A DNA stretch of 64,000 nt from Lingula anatina (Eukaryota > Brachiopoda > Lingulata > Lingulida > Lingulidae), in NCBI RefSeq assembly GCF_001039355.2, contig NW_019775751.1, positions 128,292 to 192,291 of the forward strand, written 5' to 3'. Shown in pieces: positions 44,728-57,264 of the stretch. Position numbers and translations under genes: made by a program. The notes beneath the pieces are model-generated. The model did not search any database, had not been told where the DNA came from, and saw nothing but the letters and a program-made list of their open reading frames with translations. The first letter of the stretch is position 1; each line of letters begins with the position of its first letter.

Positions 44728-47074
44728 ATGAAAATTGAATTCGGAAATCAAAGACAGGGTCTCTGGGCCTCAGTTTTTATTATATGTCTGATCGTAAATG
44801 GTCAAATTTCTACCGAGGCTAAGAACTGCAAGAAGATCGATGACTGTTCCTGTGAGTTCGACGACGGAAGTGGACGAGTTGACATACGGGGTCTTGGTAA
44901 ACAGGACGGAACGCCAGCGTAAGTTATACCACGGGTATTAAGTAATAGTAGGCCAACATTATTGCCTTTTACCAGAGAAAGGTGTCAGAGCTTTCTTTCT
45001 TCAGCAGTCAAAATCTGAGGTGTTTGGGAAAATGTCACTGATAACCGTTAGTAGCAGTTGCCTGTGCGTCATCTAGTGTATCAATATTTATTTGACTTAC
45101 ACTACGCTGAAATCGCGTGAAACATACTATAGATTTAAAAAAAAAAAGAGCTGCCAATTTAACAGTTATAGGCCTATATTTTCCATTTTTCTATACTGCT
45201 TCTAATCCAGTCTGACTTCCTGTCGAAATTACACTTTTCCTCGTTTTCAGTACTCTTTACAGTGCTAGTAGTCTCTATACGCACAGAGCCACAAGGACCC
45301 ATTCACGTTTCGTAAAACATGTAACAAGTATTTATAAAGAAAATCAACCATTATGTCTATAAAAACATTATCTAGATAGCCTCATTCCCCGATGAAGATG
45401 TTCTGCTAGTCAACAAAATATTGGGGATAAAAAACTATTTCAGTATTAAGCTGTTGGCCGAAGAAAAATTACTCCATTCTTAAAAACATTACGTATACAC
45501 AACTATTGAAAAGGATAAAGAAAAGGGATAGAATTGCTTCTAAGTGTCTGTTTGTCTCTCTGTATTCATTTGTCTCTTTGTTCATAGGTTCAGCGCTAAC
45601 GAGCCAAATAATTATTGGAATTACCAGTACAACCCATGTTACCCGTTTTCACAGGGAGCCTACTGTCAGAACGTCGCAGTAAGTGTACAGTTTACAGTTG
45701 TCCTTTTTGGAAGATATTCAGGATCTTACATGTTGGTTATAGTTTTGACCATCTAACTACGGCCTTTCAAGTGATAGCGTTTGGTTGTATTGTTGTAGTT
45801 CATAAGGGGCAGCGCGTGACGTCATGAGCAGCCACTCTTTCCAGCTGGCAAAAACAACCCAAGTATCGAGACATTTTCAAATACTACTTTAACGACAGAG
45901 GCACGCTGCTGGGAGAGATGCGTTAACAGTAAGAGGGTGTTGGAGGCCTGGCTAATGCTTCTTTGCTTTTATCATACTATTTAATAATATACTTAAATTC
46001 TATCCAGGTCTGCCAGAAGTCGAGCGGTGGAGACTATGGCTATCCCATAGGCCGGCAGGATTCAGCAGAGTGGAGCTTTGACCCCAAGACACAACAAGTC
46101 CAAGTACAGTACTCAGAGTCCACGGGGCTAAAAGAGTAAGTTTGGGTCTCATTCTCATTTTCGACCGAGCATACATGTAGTATAGGCACCGCATGTACAT
46201 GTAACAAATTCACAGGTGTCCATATTGGATTTGGCAACCATATTGGAATTTTCAGACACCTCCCCTATATATCCAGAAATACTAAGAATACCATTTTCTA
46301 TAACCATGCCAAATTTCTAGCTTGTGGGTAAAAGTACACAAATTACATTAACTACACCATAGTATAACCATTCTCTTCGTTTGCTGTGTAATCTTTTTCT
46401 AGCCATTGTTATCGTGGCAGGAAAAGAGCTGTACTGGGGGTGATGCAAACAGGTGTCTACTTTCGAAACCTAAAACTAAAACAAACACGTTACTAAAAGT
46501 GCTTTGAACACGGTCTGCAAGACGCTGGGGACATGGAAGAATATAAGGACGATATATACATTAACTTTTTTTTCTTATATGCAGGAGCACCATAGTGACG
46601 TGGAAATGTGACCCCGGCGTCACTGGTGATGCGACCTATAAGGCAAACACTGGAAACACGTCACCATATGTGAGTGCACTGTACTTAACCTAGGCTCCAT
46701 TTAGAATAGGGGAATAACAAGTCCGAGGGTCCAATATACATATTGTTATGCGATATTTATGAGAAAAAAAATTAATTTCTCTTCTGCTACTGCCCTCTAA
46801 GCAATTTCCAAATTTATGTAAATTTCTTTTTTTTAAGATAAAAGATACGTCTCCGAGTTTCGATTGAAATAAATTACGAGAAAGCTGTTCGTTTATTCAT
46901 TCCTTTATCTATTTATTTCTTTATTCTTTGATTACACTTAACTTCAGATTATAATGTTAACAACACTTTCAGACGCTCACTGTTACCCATGCAAGTGCGT
47001 GCCCGTCTCATAACACTGGTAACACTGGGATCAGTGGGGGTACCGTACTCATTATTGTGTAGGTACTCAACTTC

Positions 47075-47110
<36 letters not shown>

Positions 47111-47767
47111 GGCCACTCTCTCTCTCTCTCTCTCTCTCACTTGCGCGCATTGTATAATCGGTGTATCGTTTACATCATTTCCAACGCAAAAAGCGATGTC
47201 GTAAACGGATGAATCGTCTGTATTAGAGATTTTCAATAATGAAATCATGCTATTTATCTATTTTATTGATTTACTATAATTTTTTGTTAAACAATTTGGG
47301 TTTATATATTTCAGGTTCGTAGTTCTTTTACTGGTTTATGTAATAGCTGGCATAATATTCAATAAAGTAAGAAGGCAAGCCTCGGGAGCCGAACTCATCC
47401 CTAATGCAAACTTTTGGAAGGGTTTCCCATTTTTGGTAAAGGTAAAGGATGCATTTTATGTAATGAAGAAACAAATAAAGAACGATAAATAGAAGTCCAA
47501 AATGAAAGAAAGAAAGAAATATAAACTAAGAAAATAACGTTGACAGAAGATAAAAGAAAAGACAGAAAAAGAAATAAATCATTCTAAAAGGGATAGTATG
47601 ATTCGTCCGCAAACAAATCACTATTTTAAACAAGGCTATATGTTGAATAGAAAACAAGGAGATACGCTGTGTCAAGTTTTGTGTGATAACACCGATATGT
47701 GAAAGCTTGGAACTTATCCTATGATAATGTGAAAAATTCCACCCAACAACATTGTATTTAGGCCTAC

Positions 47768-47808
<41 letters not shown>

Positions 47809-47959
47809 GTTGTTGTTTTTGTTTTTGTTATTATTCAACCTCCTGAGTGTTACTAAGGTCTGAGATGTGACAATGCTCTGTTTGTTTCAGGATGGTGCTG
47901 TATTCGTGTTTACTGGATGTAAGACGGACAGAATTTATAAAAACTTGGACTCAAAATAG
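44728..47959 (+). CDS. CD-M6PR-family type I membrane protein, paralogue 1
   Basis: Exons 44728-44918, 45588-45678, 46008-46135, 46585-46669, 46973-47058, 47315-47441, 47891-47959; all GT-AG, phases 2,0,2,0,2,0; 258 aa. Order: signal peptide (core LWASVFIICLIVNG), Cys-rich lumenal domain (NCKKIDDCSCEFDDGSG, NPCYPF, YCQNVAVCQ, IVTWKCDP, HASAC), transmembrane helix (GTVLIIVFVVLLLVYVIAGI), short cytosolic tail. The tail GAELIPNANFWKGFPFLVKD aligns with the CD-M6PR tail G-M-E-x-F-P-x-x-x-F-W...L-V-x-D-G, including the Phe-Trp pair used for endosome-to-Golgi sorting in the mammalian receptor. The C-terminal acidic dileucine is absent, and the binding-site Arg before the late Cys is not evident (KESTIVTWKC). 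Sorting through endosome/Golgi is inferred; M6P binding is doubtful. The first in-frame ATG with an ACC context was chosen. Confidence 0.85.
45817..45824. promoter_or_regulatory. CRE palindrome in intron 2 of paralogue 1
   Basis: TGACGTCA, the full CREB/ATF palindrome. Functional relevance is unknown. Confidence 0.3.
46693..46738. mobile_element. Solo terminal repeat of GGCCCCATTCAGAATAG family
   Basis: CTCCATTTAGAATAGGGGAA followed by TAACAAGTCCGAGGGTCCAA closely matches the left arm of the element at 54406-54562. No opposite arm is found nearby. It sits 24 bases after an exon 4 donor. Confidence 0.65.
47077..47138. repeat. (CT)n microsatellites in intron 5
   Basis: Two CT tracts (47077-47107 and 47116-47138) separated by ACCGGCCA. 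Confidence 0.9.
47767..47808. repeat. (TTA)n microsatellite
   Basis: About 14 ATT/TTA units in intron 6. Confidence 0.95.
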
Positions 47960-50154
47960 CCCTCCTGACCTAGATAGGAATGAATATTTGTAAAAATAAT
48001 GTATTTACTGTGAGGACTATAAACACATGACTAAAATTAAGAACAAACAGACGTTGGGGAGAGTTGGAGGGGGTGGTGGTGTTTGGTGGTGTTTGGTGGT
48101 GACGAAGAATCAACTCCCTTTTCGAAGACAAAATGGTAAAATCAACCCAATTTTCTTCCGAAAAGCCACACCTTGTGGTGTTACAGAAGGGCCAAAGGGC
48201 ACAAATTGCCCCATTTCTTCAAAACTAAATGCTTGTGATTTAAGGCGTGGTAGGTTAAAGCATATGTAACCCCCTTTGTATATGTCCAAGGTCTGTCATT
48301 GCCTTAAGTAAGGCCTAATAGCAAGTGTCCTCAAATATGAGAAATGTAACAAAGATGATACATGTAACAGATATTTAAAGGTTTGTGCTCACACATCCTG
48401 TTTTTAATTTTTATTCATTATTTATTTATATCATTTATTACCCATACTTCCTGCTTCAAAATATATTTATTTACTCACTTATTTATATACCACACATCTT
48501 GTTTAAAGTTATTACCTTTTTTTCGTTAACTAATTTTCTTCATTTTTTTTTTTCGCAAATAAACGTTCATGTACTTACTGTTCTACGGGAGTTAAAATCC
48601 TTTATTTTTCTCAAGCCACTCCATATAGAGTTGGGGTGCTTATAATCATTCAGCCAAGCTGTTCTCGCACTGGGTTCCTTCACTCGAAAGCATCGCATAT
48701 TGCGATACCACATACTCTAGGCTACAGTGTATTATATGGGGCGAGTATGGGCGAGTTACGGAATCGAGACACTTGCGCTCGGTCGCAATGAGCGCTGCTT
48801 TCGAGTTACGAGGCCCAGGTGTACATTCACGAGCGCATGCTCTTTTATATTTATTTCACTAATGATCAATTTCACACTCATATACACATAGACTTTTTCT
48901 TACTTTCCGTTCCCTGTTTGCTTAGACGAAAGCAAGTGGCGTTTCATGCAGTATGACGTCATACAGCATGTGCATTAGAAAGCACACACTGGCGTGGGCA
49001 GATATGCGGACGCTCAAGAGAGATCTAGAGAAAACACTGTCTATCGCTTTCAGTACTAAACTCCACATATTATCCATTCGGTTTTCAGATACCCATCTAT
49101 TGGAAATGTGTCCACCGCGCCAGTCGATTTAACGGCAGACTGTCTTAAGGACACATCCACGTTATCTTGAACGCGAAGAGATAACTGGTGGGGGAGGGGA
49201 AGCGTTCAGGCAATACCTTTGTACCCATCTCTCCCCTCCTCTCGTCGATAACCTCTTACACGGGGCTCACACTTTGCAAACTCCTTCCGCTGGAGTCAAT
49301 AGTCATCAGTTCATCGTTTTAAACATATTATGCAGAAGAAAATGATCAGTTGCATTGATTTCATTTTCTTTAAGTAATTCAATGAGGCCGTTGATAAACG
49401 TCTTTTCTATAGGTTGAACTCGTGCACGATTTAACCGATACAAACCAACAAAACTCAAAATAAAGTTAGTTTTACTGGTTACTGGACGGACAAGTCAGAT
49501 ATTGATACAGAAATACTCACGTCAAGTAAATAGGCAATGCAATATTGTTATTTAGTTAATATACGCATTGATATATGAGGAAATGAGAAGTCAGAAGTTT
49601 TCTATTACCCCTGTGTGACGGGGTTTAACTTCATATGCCCTTGATAACGTGTTCTAGTATATGTATATATGGGTCAGGTGACCCATATTTATTGTCAAAA
49701 GTTTAATTTTGAGAAACATAACACTGCAAGAGAAGGCAAATAGCAAGAAGAACCAGGGGAGACAAATTGGATTGAACCTACGGACTAAGGGAACTTGAGT
49801 GATTACCGGTGCGAGCACATCGTTTTCCAGGGTGCTTCAAGTGAAGAAATGAACGCACTATAGGTGCACTGGTATAGGCCCTTGCATTTTCTGACAAGAA
49901 TCCTACATGAGCGGGAATAATAACCGAGGATTGTACTAGCGCAACAAGAACAATTCTACGATTCCAGACTCAGGATTTGTATAATCTCTTGAAAACTGTC
50001 TCCTGAACATTGAATTTGATCTACGTTCGTATCCCGCAGATACAATGCATTAAGGCCTAATTGCAATATACACATTAAAACGCTTGACATCGTGATACAG
50101 ACTTTTCACTCTTAATCATAAAGTACACTTCTGAAGGAAAAGAACCCCTTAACC
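47960..50154. other. Intergenic region between receptor-like paralogues
   Basis: No convincing exon. It holds the probable 3' UTR of paralogue 1 and upstream region of paralogue 2. Notable short motifs are the palindrome GTATGACGTCATAC (48951-48964, with a CRE core) and the 22-bp inverted repeat at 49667-49688 (ATATGGGTCA, GG, TGACCCATAT), which contains inverted GGTCA half-sites. Confidence 0.5.
49667..49688. promoter_or_regulatory. Inverted GGGTCA half-sites, 2-bp spacer
   Basis: ATATGGGTCA and TGACCCATAT flank GG perfectly. Inverted GGTCA half-sites are nuclear-receptor-like; spacing of 2 is unusual. It lies about 470 bp upstream of the paralogue 2 ATG. Confidence 0.3.
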
Positions 50155-53100
50155 ATGGACAAGAAAGAGAACGTGCTTTGTATGATGTTGGCATGGAGTT
50201 TGGTATTAAGTTTTACATTCAATATTGCCGCGGCAAGAGACTGTGTCAAGGTCAACGATTGTTCCTGCCAAATGGATGACGGTTCTGGGTTGGTGGACAT
50301 TGCCACACTGGGGAGGACGGACGGTAAACCGGCGTAAGTATAATATATTGTACACGAAGATACAGTATTTGTTCATCTCATTGGAATGTCATACAATGTG
50401 TGGGGTGATTTGTTTGGGACTGGTGTCCCGTTCCTACTTTTTCGGCACTATTGCAGCCCCCCCCCATATAACTCTGATTTCGATATCTTTTATATTTATT
50501 AATTTGTGCGGTGACTTTGACCAGTGCCTCCGATATTAAAATAAATTTGCTGTAATCTCATTTGCCATCTAGTTTGAAGGTTTAATTAAAATATAAGAAA
50601 TTATTTACTTATATTCCAAACTATTGTTTGTAGTGCATAAAATTTATTTGAAATGCAGAGACATTGATGAAAGTCGCCTTAACATAAAATAAAATAGGGG
50701 AATTTAAGAGGGTGGGGGGATACTGCAAAAGTACGCTTTTTCACCTATACCCACTACAAGTTTCATTTAGCTAGTTAGATTGTTTGAATGTTAAATTAGT
50801 GAAAGATAACGTCAGACACAAAAACTAATCATTGCTTTTACGAAAAGGTACCCACCCCCCACCTCCCCCACAGGTTCACTTAACTTTATTTTCTGATTAG
50901 AACCACTTCCGAGGCGCCTGTCATGCACCGGTGGTTCTGATCCTCTCCATATGTCACCTGACCTTCTCCACCATGAGCTGACCTTTTCGACCTTGACCTA
51001 ACCTTCTCGACATCATCAACCACTGACTGTATCCTTCTGTTATAACTCCTTGCTGTAACTATGGTTAGGAGTATGGTCTTGTAAGAAGAGGGCGGTAATA
51101 CATGTATTCTCGCTTGTTAACCTCACACAACTTTTTAAAATATTTTTGTGCAGATTCTCAGGCTTGGATCCTAACAGTGTGAAGTACTCGTACAACCCGT
51201 GCTACCCTTTTACAGACGGAGCGTGTGAAAATGTGGCGGTAAATACTCTCAATATCACCTTACGTATTTTAAGTGTGTGAGACAAAACTTAGATACACTG
51301 GTAATATATATATTTAAAATAATTTAAATCTAAATTTATAATGCATTTCTTTTACTTACGATCTCTCTCCAAAGAGGACTACTATGATAGAAAACTCACG
51401 ACAGTTTTGTTTATATTTATATATTCGTATTTTAAACCCAAAAGCACAAACTGTTATGATTTGCTATCATATTATGTCAAATATCGGTTGAAACCAGCCT
51501 CGTTTCAAAACGCATATCCTACTCACGTCGTTCTCGAATAATTAGGCCCCACGTCTTCGTAGTTCAGCGACGATTATAAGTTCTCGCGAAATAACGAGGT
51601 GTCTGATAACGTACTATTGTGCAAAAAGAAACTGCAACACTTAAGAGAAAACAACCAGAAAAGAATATTATTTATACATTTTATAATATATTTTGTTCAT
51701 TTTTTTTATTCGCTATCGCATTGCACCTGCTTGTCTTTGATTATCCTGGTCTCTCTCTCCTCCCACACCTCGCTTGATTTTCCGACTTAGGGGCAATTCC
51801 CTTTTGCGTTGGTACACTCCACCGACCCCATTTTCACGTAAAATGCTGTTACATTTCATGTATATTCACAGGCGTGCCAAAACCTTCAAAACCAAAACAT
51901 CCCTATTGGAAAGCAGGATGGTTCTCTTTGGAATGTTGACCCTGCCTCTAATGAACTCATTGTGACGTATACACAGAACACTACAGGCCAAGAACAGTAA
52001 GTTCTGACATCATCACATGAATCGGTGACGTGTACACAGAGTCTAACGAATAAAAGAAAATTATGACATCCACACAACTTATAATGACGCATTTTCAATA
52101 AGTCAACATGTGCAAATAAGGCACCTAGCTTAGAATATTTGGACACTGTCATCAGTGATAGTCCTTAGAGGTGTGCGGATGTTCGAATGTGTGTGACGTT
52201 ACATAGAGGAATAACTGATAATCTCACCATTTGTGGTAATCAATCCCTCACTTTTACAGAGTCACCATCGTCACACTGGTATGTAACAAAACCATCACTG
52301 ACACGGCTGATTACATCGCAATAGGCACTGTCACGGGGAATGCTCCCTATGTAAGTACATCGCAATAGGCACCGTCACTGGGAATGCTCCCTATGTAAGT
52401 ACATCGCAATAGGCACCGTCACTGGAAATGCTCCCTATGTAAGTACATCGCAATAGGCACCGTCACTGGGAATGCTCCCTATGTAAGTACATCGCAATAG
52501 GCACCGTCACTGGGAATGCTCCCTATGTAAGTATATCGCAATAGGCACCGTCACTGGGAATGCTCCCTATGTAAGTATATCGCAATAGGCACCGTCACNN
52601 NNNNNNNNNNNNNNNNNNNNNNNNNNNNNNNNNNNNNNNNNNNNNNNNNNNNNNNNNNNNNNNNNNNNNNNNNNNNNNNNNNNNNNNNNNNNNNAATGCT
52701 CCCTATGTAAGTACATCGCAATAGGCACCGTCACGGGGAATGCTCCCTATGTAAGTACATCGCAATAGGCACCGTCACGGGGAATGCTCCCTATGTAAGT
52801 ACATCGCAATAGGCACCGTCACGGGGAATGCTCCCTATGTACATGTAAGTACATGGATCATGGAGTTTTGTCTGAAAGAGGGGAAATGGGGAGAAAGGGG
52901 GAGGGGGAATGGCTCCCCCACGTCCCCTCAACATGGGAGATACTTCACCATTCCACTTCTTCCTCCCGAAACATAGTTTACTAATCCAAGCATTTCATTC
53001 TGTCCCTGTGCTACACACCTCTTTATAAAATTTTCCAAGTCTACTTATTATATTTGGCGAGCGAATGTCCCCGTACGGCCCCCGGGCTCTGTCCTCTTAA

Positions 53101-54999
53101 CAAAGTTTTAAATTTCCCGATGGAACTTTTATCAACCTACATATGGGATTAAGGTTGTCAGATATTTAGTCACCCTAACAAAGTCCTATGTGATCCTATA
53201 AGATCCTGTAGGATCCTATAGCTCTTTTTCGTAAAGGTAGTATTTATTGCCAAACGGCGCTAAAGCTGGGTTTTGGAAAATATGTTCTTGTCGTTCAAAG
53301 ATGAAATTGCTAAGCAAAGTTATCACTTTTGTATTTTCTTTGTAGTTTTTAAGTATCAGTCACAAGTGCGCATGCCCAGGACTTTGCACGCCAGGTCTGA
53401 GTGCAGGAACCGTCATCATCATCGTGTAGGTATCGCAGCATTCGGCCATCCTCGGGCGATTCCGTATCTAATCAAATCTGTGTAGATTAAAGTTTCATAT
53501 GGTTCAATGTGCGGAATCGACCGAATATTCCAGAATGGGTCTCATAGATATAAATGTATTTTTTCTTTTCATTTATTTGGAAATGCTAATATAGTCAGTA
53601 AGTAAAGCGTGTATTTCGTACCCCATTTTGCCCGATTCTCTCATCACGCCCCCTCCCCCTAAATTTGTTTTCTGTACCCTCCGAAATACGACTCGGGAAT
53701 CATAAAAAGATACTTGTATTAAAACGTTTACCATTGCTTGTTAAGACCTTAAAATATAGAAAAAAACACGTTCGATTTAAGCTCGTCGTAGTTGTCTCTT
53801 ATAATATCTAAAAACATAAAATCTGTTTCAAATAAAACCGGCGTGACAGCAATGGTAGTCTTAGGAATGGAAGTCCCATATGATTAGTACAGGTAAGAGT
53901 TGGTCGCAGTATTGTCACCTGTACAGGGTGCCGGGGAGCAGACAACGGTTCCTAGCGGACTACCATTCTTGTCATACAGTCACCGGTCTGGACGCAACCA
54001 ATGCATTGTAACCATTTCTGTTGTCAGGTTCTTCTGCGTTCTTGCTGTATATCTCATAGGAGGAGTGCTGTATACTAAATTTGTAAAGAAATCCACGGGA
54101 ATGGAGTTAATACCAAATTTGGACCTGTGGAAGACATTCTTTCAGTTGATAAAGGTGAGGAGACGAACTGTATATATCGGCAATTTTCGGGCTTTTTCGG
54201 TGGAACTTAAAGACATGCGTTTTCTCAAGGTTAGCTATGCACAGCGTCATCTCGAGATTAAGAAAAGAATGGTTAATCGAGTTTTATATATTGTTATCCT
54301 TTTCATTTTCTCAGCCCTTTAAAAGCTTCTTACTCTCCCTTCAATCAATATCTATATATAGATAAGTAACACAGCCAGTACTAATAACCTACTTGTACGG
54401 CATAAGCCCCATTTAGAATAGGGGACTAACAAGTCCGAGGGTCAAATATGGCTGACTCACTTGAATACTTCCCCACTGGATATCTGTTCAGTGTCTTTTA
54501 GCGATGGGGTGGGGTGCCATATTTGACTCTCGGACTAGTTAGTCCCCTATTCTGAATGGGGCCATACTCCCAAGTATTATAGGCCAAAAATAGCTGCCCC
54601 TCTACCTCCCCCAAGCACTTGTCTCTTTGTACTGCTCTGGACGCTCTTGTTAGGGCGAATGCATTTTAAAAATCAAAATCAGGCAATGATATGATATATG
54701 AACAAAACTTTGTTTAGATTTCATTGTTTTATATGTTAAACTTGACTTTAATAAAATCCTAATGACAAAGTCAAATAGGCGGGCTACCGTCTGTACATGT
54801 ACCACGTCTGGAGTAGGAAAACATGATTCTATGAGTAAACATGCATAAAATAGGGTATTACTGAAAATTAATTGATATGTAAACTTATTGCTGTCAATAA
54901 ATACAAATAAAGTGTCATTAACTGTTGGCTTTTTTTTTTCAGGACGGTTTCATGTTTCTCGTCGGGAAGTGCAAAAGGAGCCAGTATGATAAAATATAA
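50155..54999 (+). CDS. CD-M6PR-family type I membrane protein, paralogue 2
   Basis: Exons 50155-50333, 51154-51238, 51872-51996, 52260-52350, 53346-53425, 54028-54154, 54943-54999; 247 aa; intron positions and phases identical to paralogue 1. Signal peptide with core MMLAWSLVLSFTFNIAAA; lumenal domain with DCVKVNDCSCQMDDGSG, NPCYPF, ACQNLQNQNIPIGKQDG, TIVTLVCNK, HKCACPGLC; transmembrane TVIIIVFFCVLAVYLIGGVL; tail GMELIPNLDLWKTFFQLIKD. The tail Phe-Trp pair of paralogue 1 is Leu-Trp here, and no dileucine end exists. Sequons NTT and NKT are present. Exon 4's last 13 codons plus donor are amplified in the following intron (52312-52843). Exon 6 is the same length (127 nt) as in paralogue 1. Roles are inferred as for paralogue 1; divergence suggests specialisation. 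Confidence 0.83.
52312..52843 (+). repeat. 44-bp tandem array made of exon end plus splice donor
   Basis: The first unit is the last 39 nt of exon 4 of paralogue 2 (from TACATCGCAATAGGC) plus the first five intron bases GTAAG. It then repeats with 44-bp period at 52356, 52400, 52444, 52488, 52532 and on, past a 96-N gap (52599-52694), to about 52843. At least nine full units are visible, each with its own GTAAGT-like donor. Minor changes (ACTGGG versus ACGGGG, ACAT versus ATAT) separate subgroups. Reading through the first donor meets TAG after five codons. Confidence 0.95.
52599..52694. other. Assembly gap (96 N) in tandem array
   Basis: The gap interrupts the 44-bp array; the phase across it is off by four bases from a whole number of units, so the true copy number is unknown. 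Confidence 0.95.
54406..54562. mobile_element. MITE, about 157 bp, GGCCCCATTCAGAATAG ends
   Basis: The left arm GCCCCATTTAGAATAGGGGA, then CTAACAAGTCCGAGGGTCAA, is mirrored by the right arm (reverse complement GGCCCCATTCAGAATAGGGG, then ACTAACTAGTCCGAGAGTCA). Arms are about 48 bp; the centre is unique. Located in intron 6 of paralogue 2. Confidence 0.85.
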
Positions 55000-57228
55000 A
55001 GATGGCATCAGTATGCCAACTTAGAATTATGTATTCTGTAAATATTTTTATATGCCAAACGACTTATAATTTACAAATTATTTCAATCGGTGTAACGAGT
55101 TAAACCTGGACGAAATTGGTTCAGAATGTTCCGAATGATGCTGTTAAAGAGAGAGGCGTTATGTACAGCTTTTTCCAATATGTGATTCATATTAAATTGA
55201 AAATTATATTTTCTCATCTTTAATTTTACTGAAATGTTAAGTTTAAGGTAACAAATAATAGTCATTGTATGCAGTATAATACCACTCATTCTGCTAGTTG
55301 AGTCAATGTTAAACTCGAGATTGTGTTAGTTGCGACATGTAATTTGTTCACTTCGGGTATTGTGGATGTTGCGACATGGCGAAGTGATGAATAATTATTC
55401 CAAATCAATCTTATCGTATGGAATGTTCATAATACCCCCCCCCCCCCAAAAAAAAAAAAAAAAAAAAAGAAGATAAATGCATATACATATTAGATAGACT
55501 AATATTATATTGTATTTATATAAAGCTTGGACCTAAATAGAGAAGATCTTGTTAGGTCCAAGTATAAAGGAACAAACTCGTGATAAGCGTCTATAATGGC
55601 GCACCAAGGGGAGGATGAGAGGGGCACTTTCCCCTCACTTAGCTCCTTTATCTTCTATAATAATAAATAATCAATTAATAAAATTGATAACACGGAAGCG
55701 AGCTAGCAAACAGTATCATACAATTTTCGATTGTTCTTGGTACAGTACGGCGCGGAAGAAAAGACGTTGCAGTAGAGAAAAATTTTCTGGAATAGCACTT
55801 TGATAAATCAAACCGCTCCACGGTTTGGTCCTCTAGAACACTTCTTGTGCCTGCAATCACACCTCCCCCTCCCAGGTGGCGTTCGATGGATTGGTATTTT
55901 AACAACTAACAACTTAAATCAAATTTTGTGATTCCTGGGTCGGGCACTGAGATGTTATTTTAAACTTCTCACGAAATGCTTTTCGAAGTCTCGTTTGGTT
56001 ATCACGTGCAAAGCAGTGCCCGCATGAAAATGCAGTAGTATCGTAGTAGCAAAGAAGCACTGGTGTGGAGCATATTTGCCAACTGCAATTCTAATCCAAA
56101 AAGTACATAGGTTTGTACAGAGAGGAGCATTTATGCAGTAGATTAGCAGCATGATAGAAGCATGTTTCAAATATGCTAATTAGCTCCCAAATCGAAGCAG
56201 ATTTGATGATTGCAGTAGTCTACTGCGCTGGAGTATCTACTGCATTTTCGTGTGGGAGTCATAACTCTTCTTTACCACAAAATCTTCAATCTGAGCACGA
56301 AACAACAACATTAATATTAAATATTTAAAGATTTTATTATCTGTGGAAAGTGCGTAATTACTGAGTAGCCATAATTGTTAAACTGCAATGCTACAGTATT
56401 TGAATTAGGTAATTTTAACTCCTTTGATATACCTGTCAACATAACCGTGAGAAAGTCTTTCTTTCGTGAATTTTCCAAAACAAACTGAAGAAACATTGGG
56501 TCATTTTTATACAATTTGAACAAGTGCATATAATAGAAATATCATGGATATACAGTAAATGTGACATGGAAAGGTCTTCAAGGCCATGAAGTGCATATAC
56601 TTTATGTGACACAAGGCCAGACAAATTGATAAAATGGTAAACGAGCACCTTATCAAGAATTGCATATAAAAAATTCTCCCTTTGTTTGATAAAGTGTCTT
56701 TGATAAAATATTTAAATTCTACATATTACAAACATCATACTGGTCCTCAAGACATGCCATTGTATACTTACTTCACAGTATAACCCATAACACAGGAAAT
56801 AAAATAAAAAATAATATGAACATACTGATTCAAATAATTATGATTTTACTTATTCAAATTAATTCAACAAAAAATGTTAGACAGAGATTGGTCTCAATAT
56901 TTCAGCACACACAAAAGTTTACCCTTAGTGCAGTAGTTATTGATGACATGTTGCTGTTATTTTATTCGCCTTCTCATACTAAAGGAATTGGAATGTTATG
57001 CTAAGTATATTGGAATTCATCGTTTTTTTTACATGGAAGAACATGAAAAATAATATATAACAAGTAAATGCAGTGCTCTGACATAGGTTCCTCTACATAT
57101 ATTGAGACTCATAGCAATGTTTAAATTTTCTTGTTCCTTTTGTGCTGTGATTCACAGAAAAACCCATTTACCAGATCCTTTGTCTATATAAAAATATATA
57201 TTATCCAAGTTTTATTTAGTTTATCCTA

Positions 57229-57229
57229 A

Positions 57230-57264
<35 letters not shown>
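57229..57264. repeat. (AAAT)n microsatellite
   Basis: About nine AAAT units. Confidence 0.95.

Noticed and set aside
45544-45827. Alternative frames around exon 2 of the first receptor-like gene
   Set aside because: They run from intron into exon; the exon 45588-45678 matches the paralogue's exon 2 in motif and phase.
53900-54322. 140-residue plus-strand open frame
   Set aside because: It is exon 6 of the second receptor-like gene (54028-54154) read through both flanking introns; the paralogue comparison fixes the exon limits.
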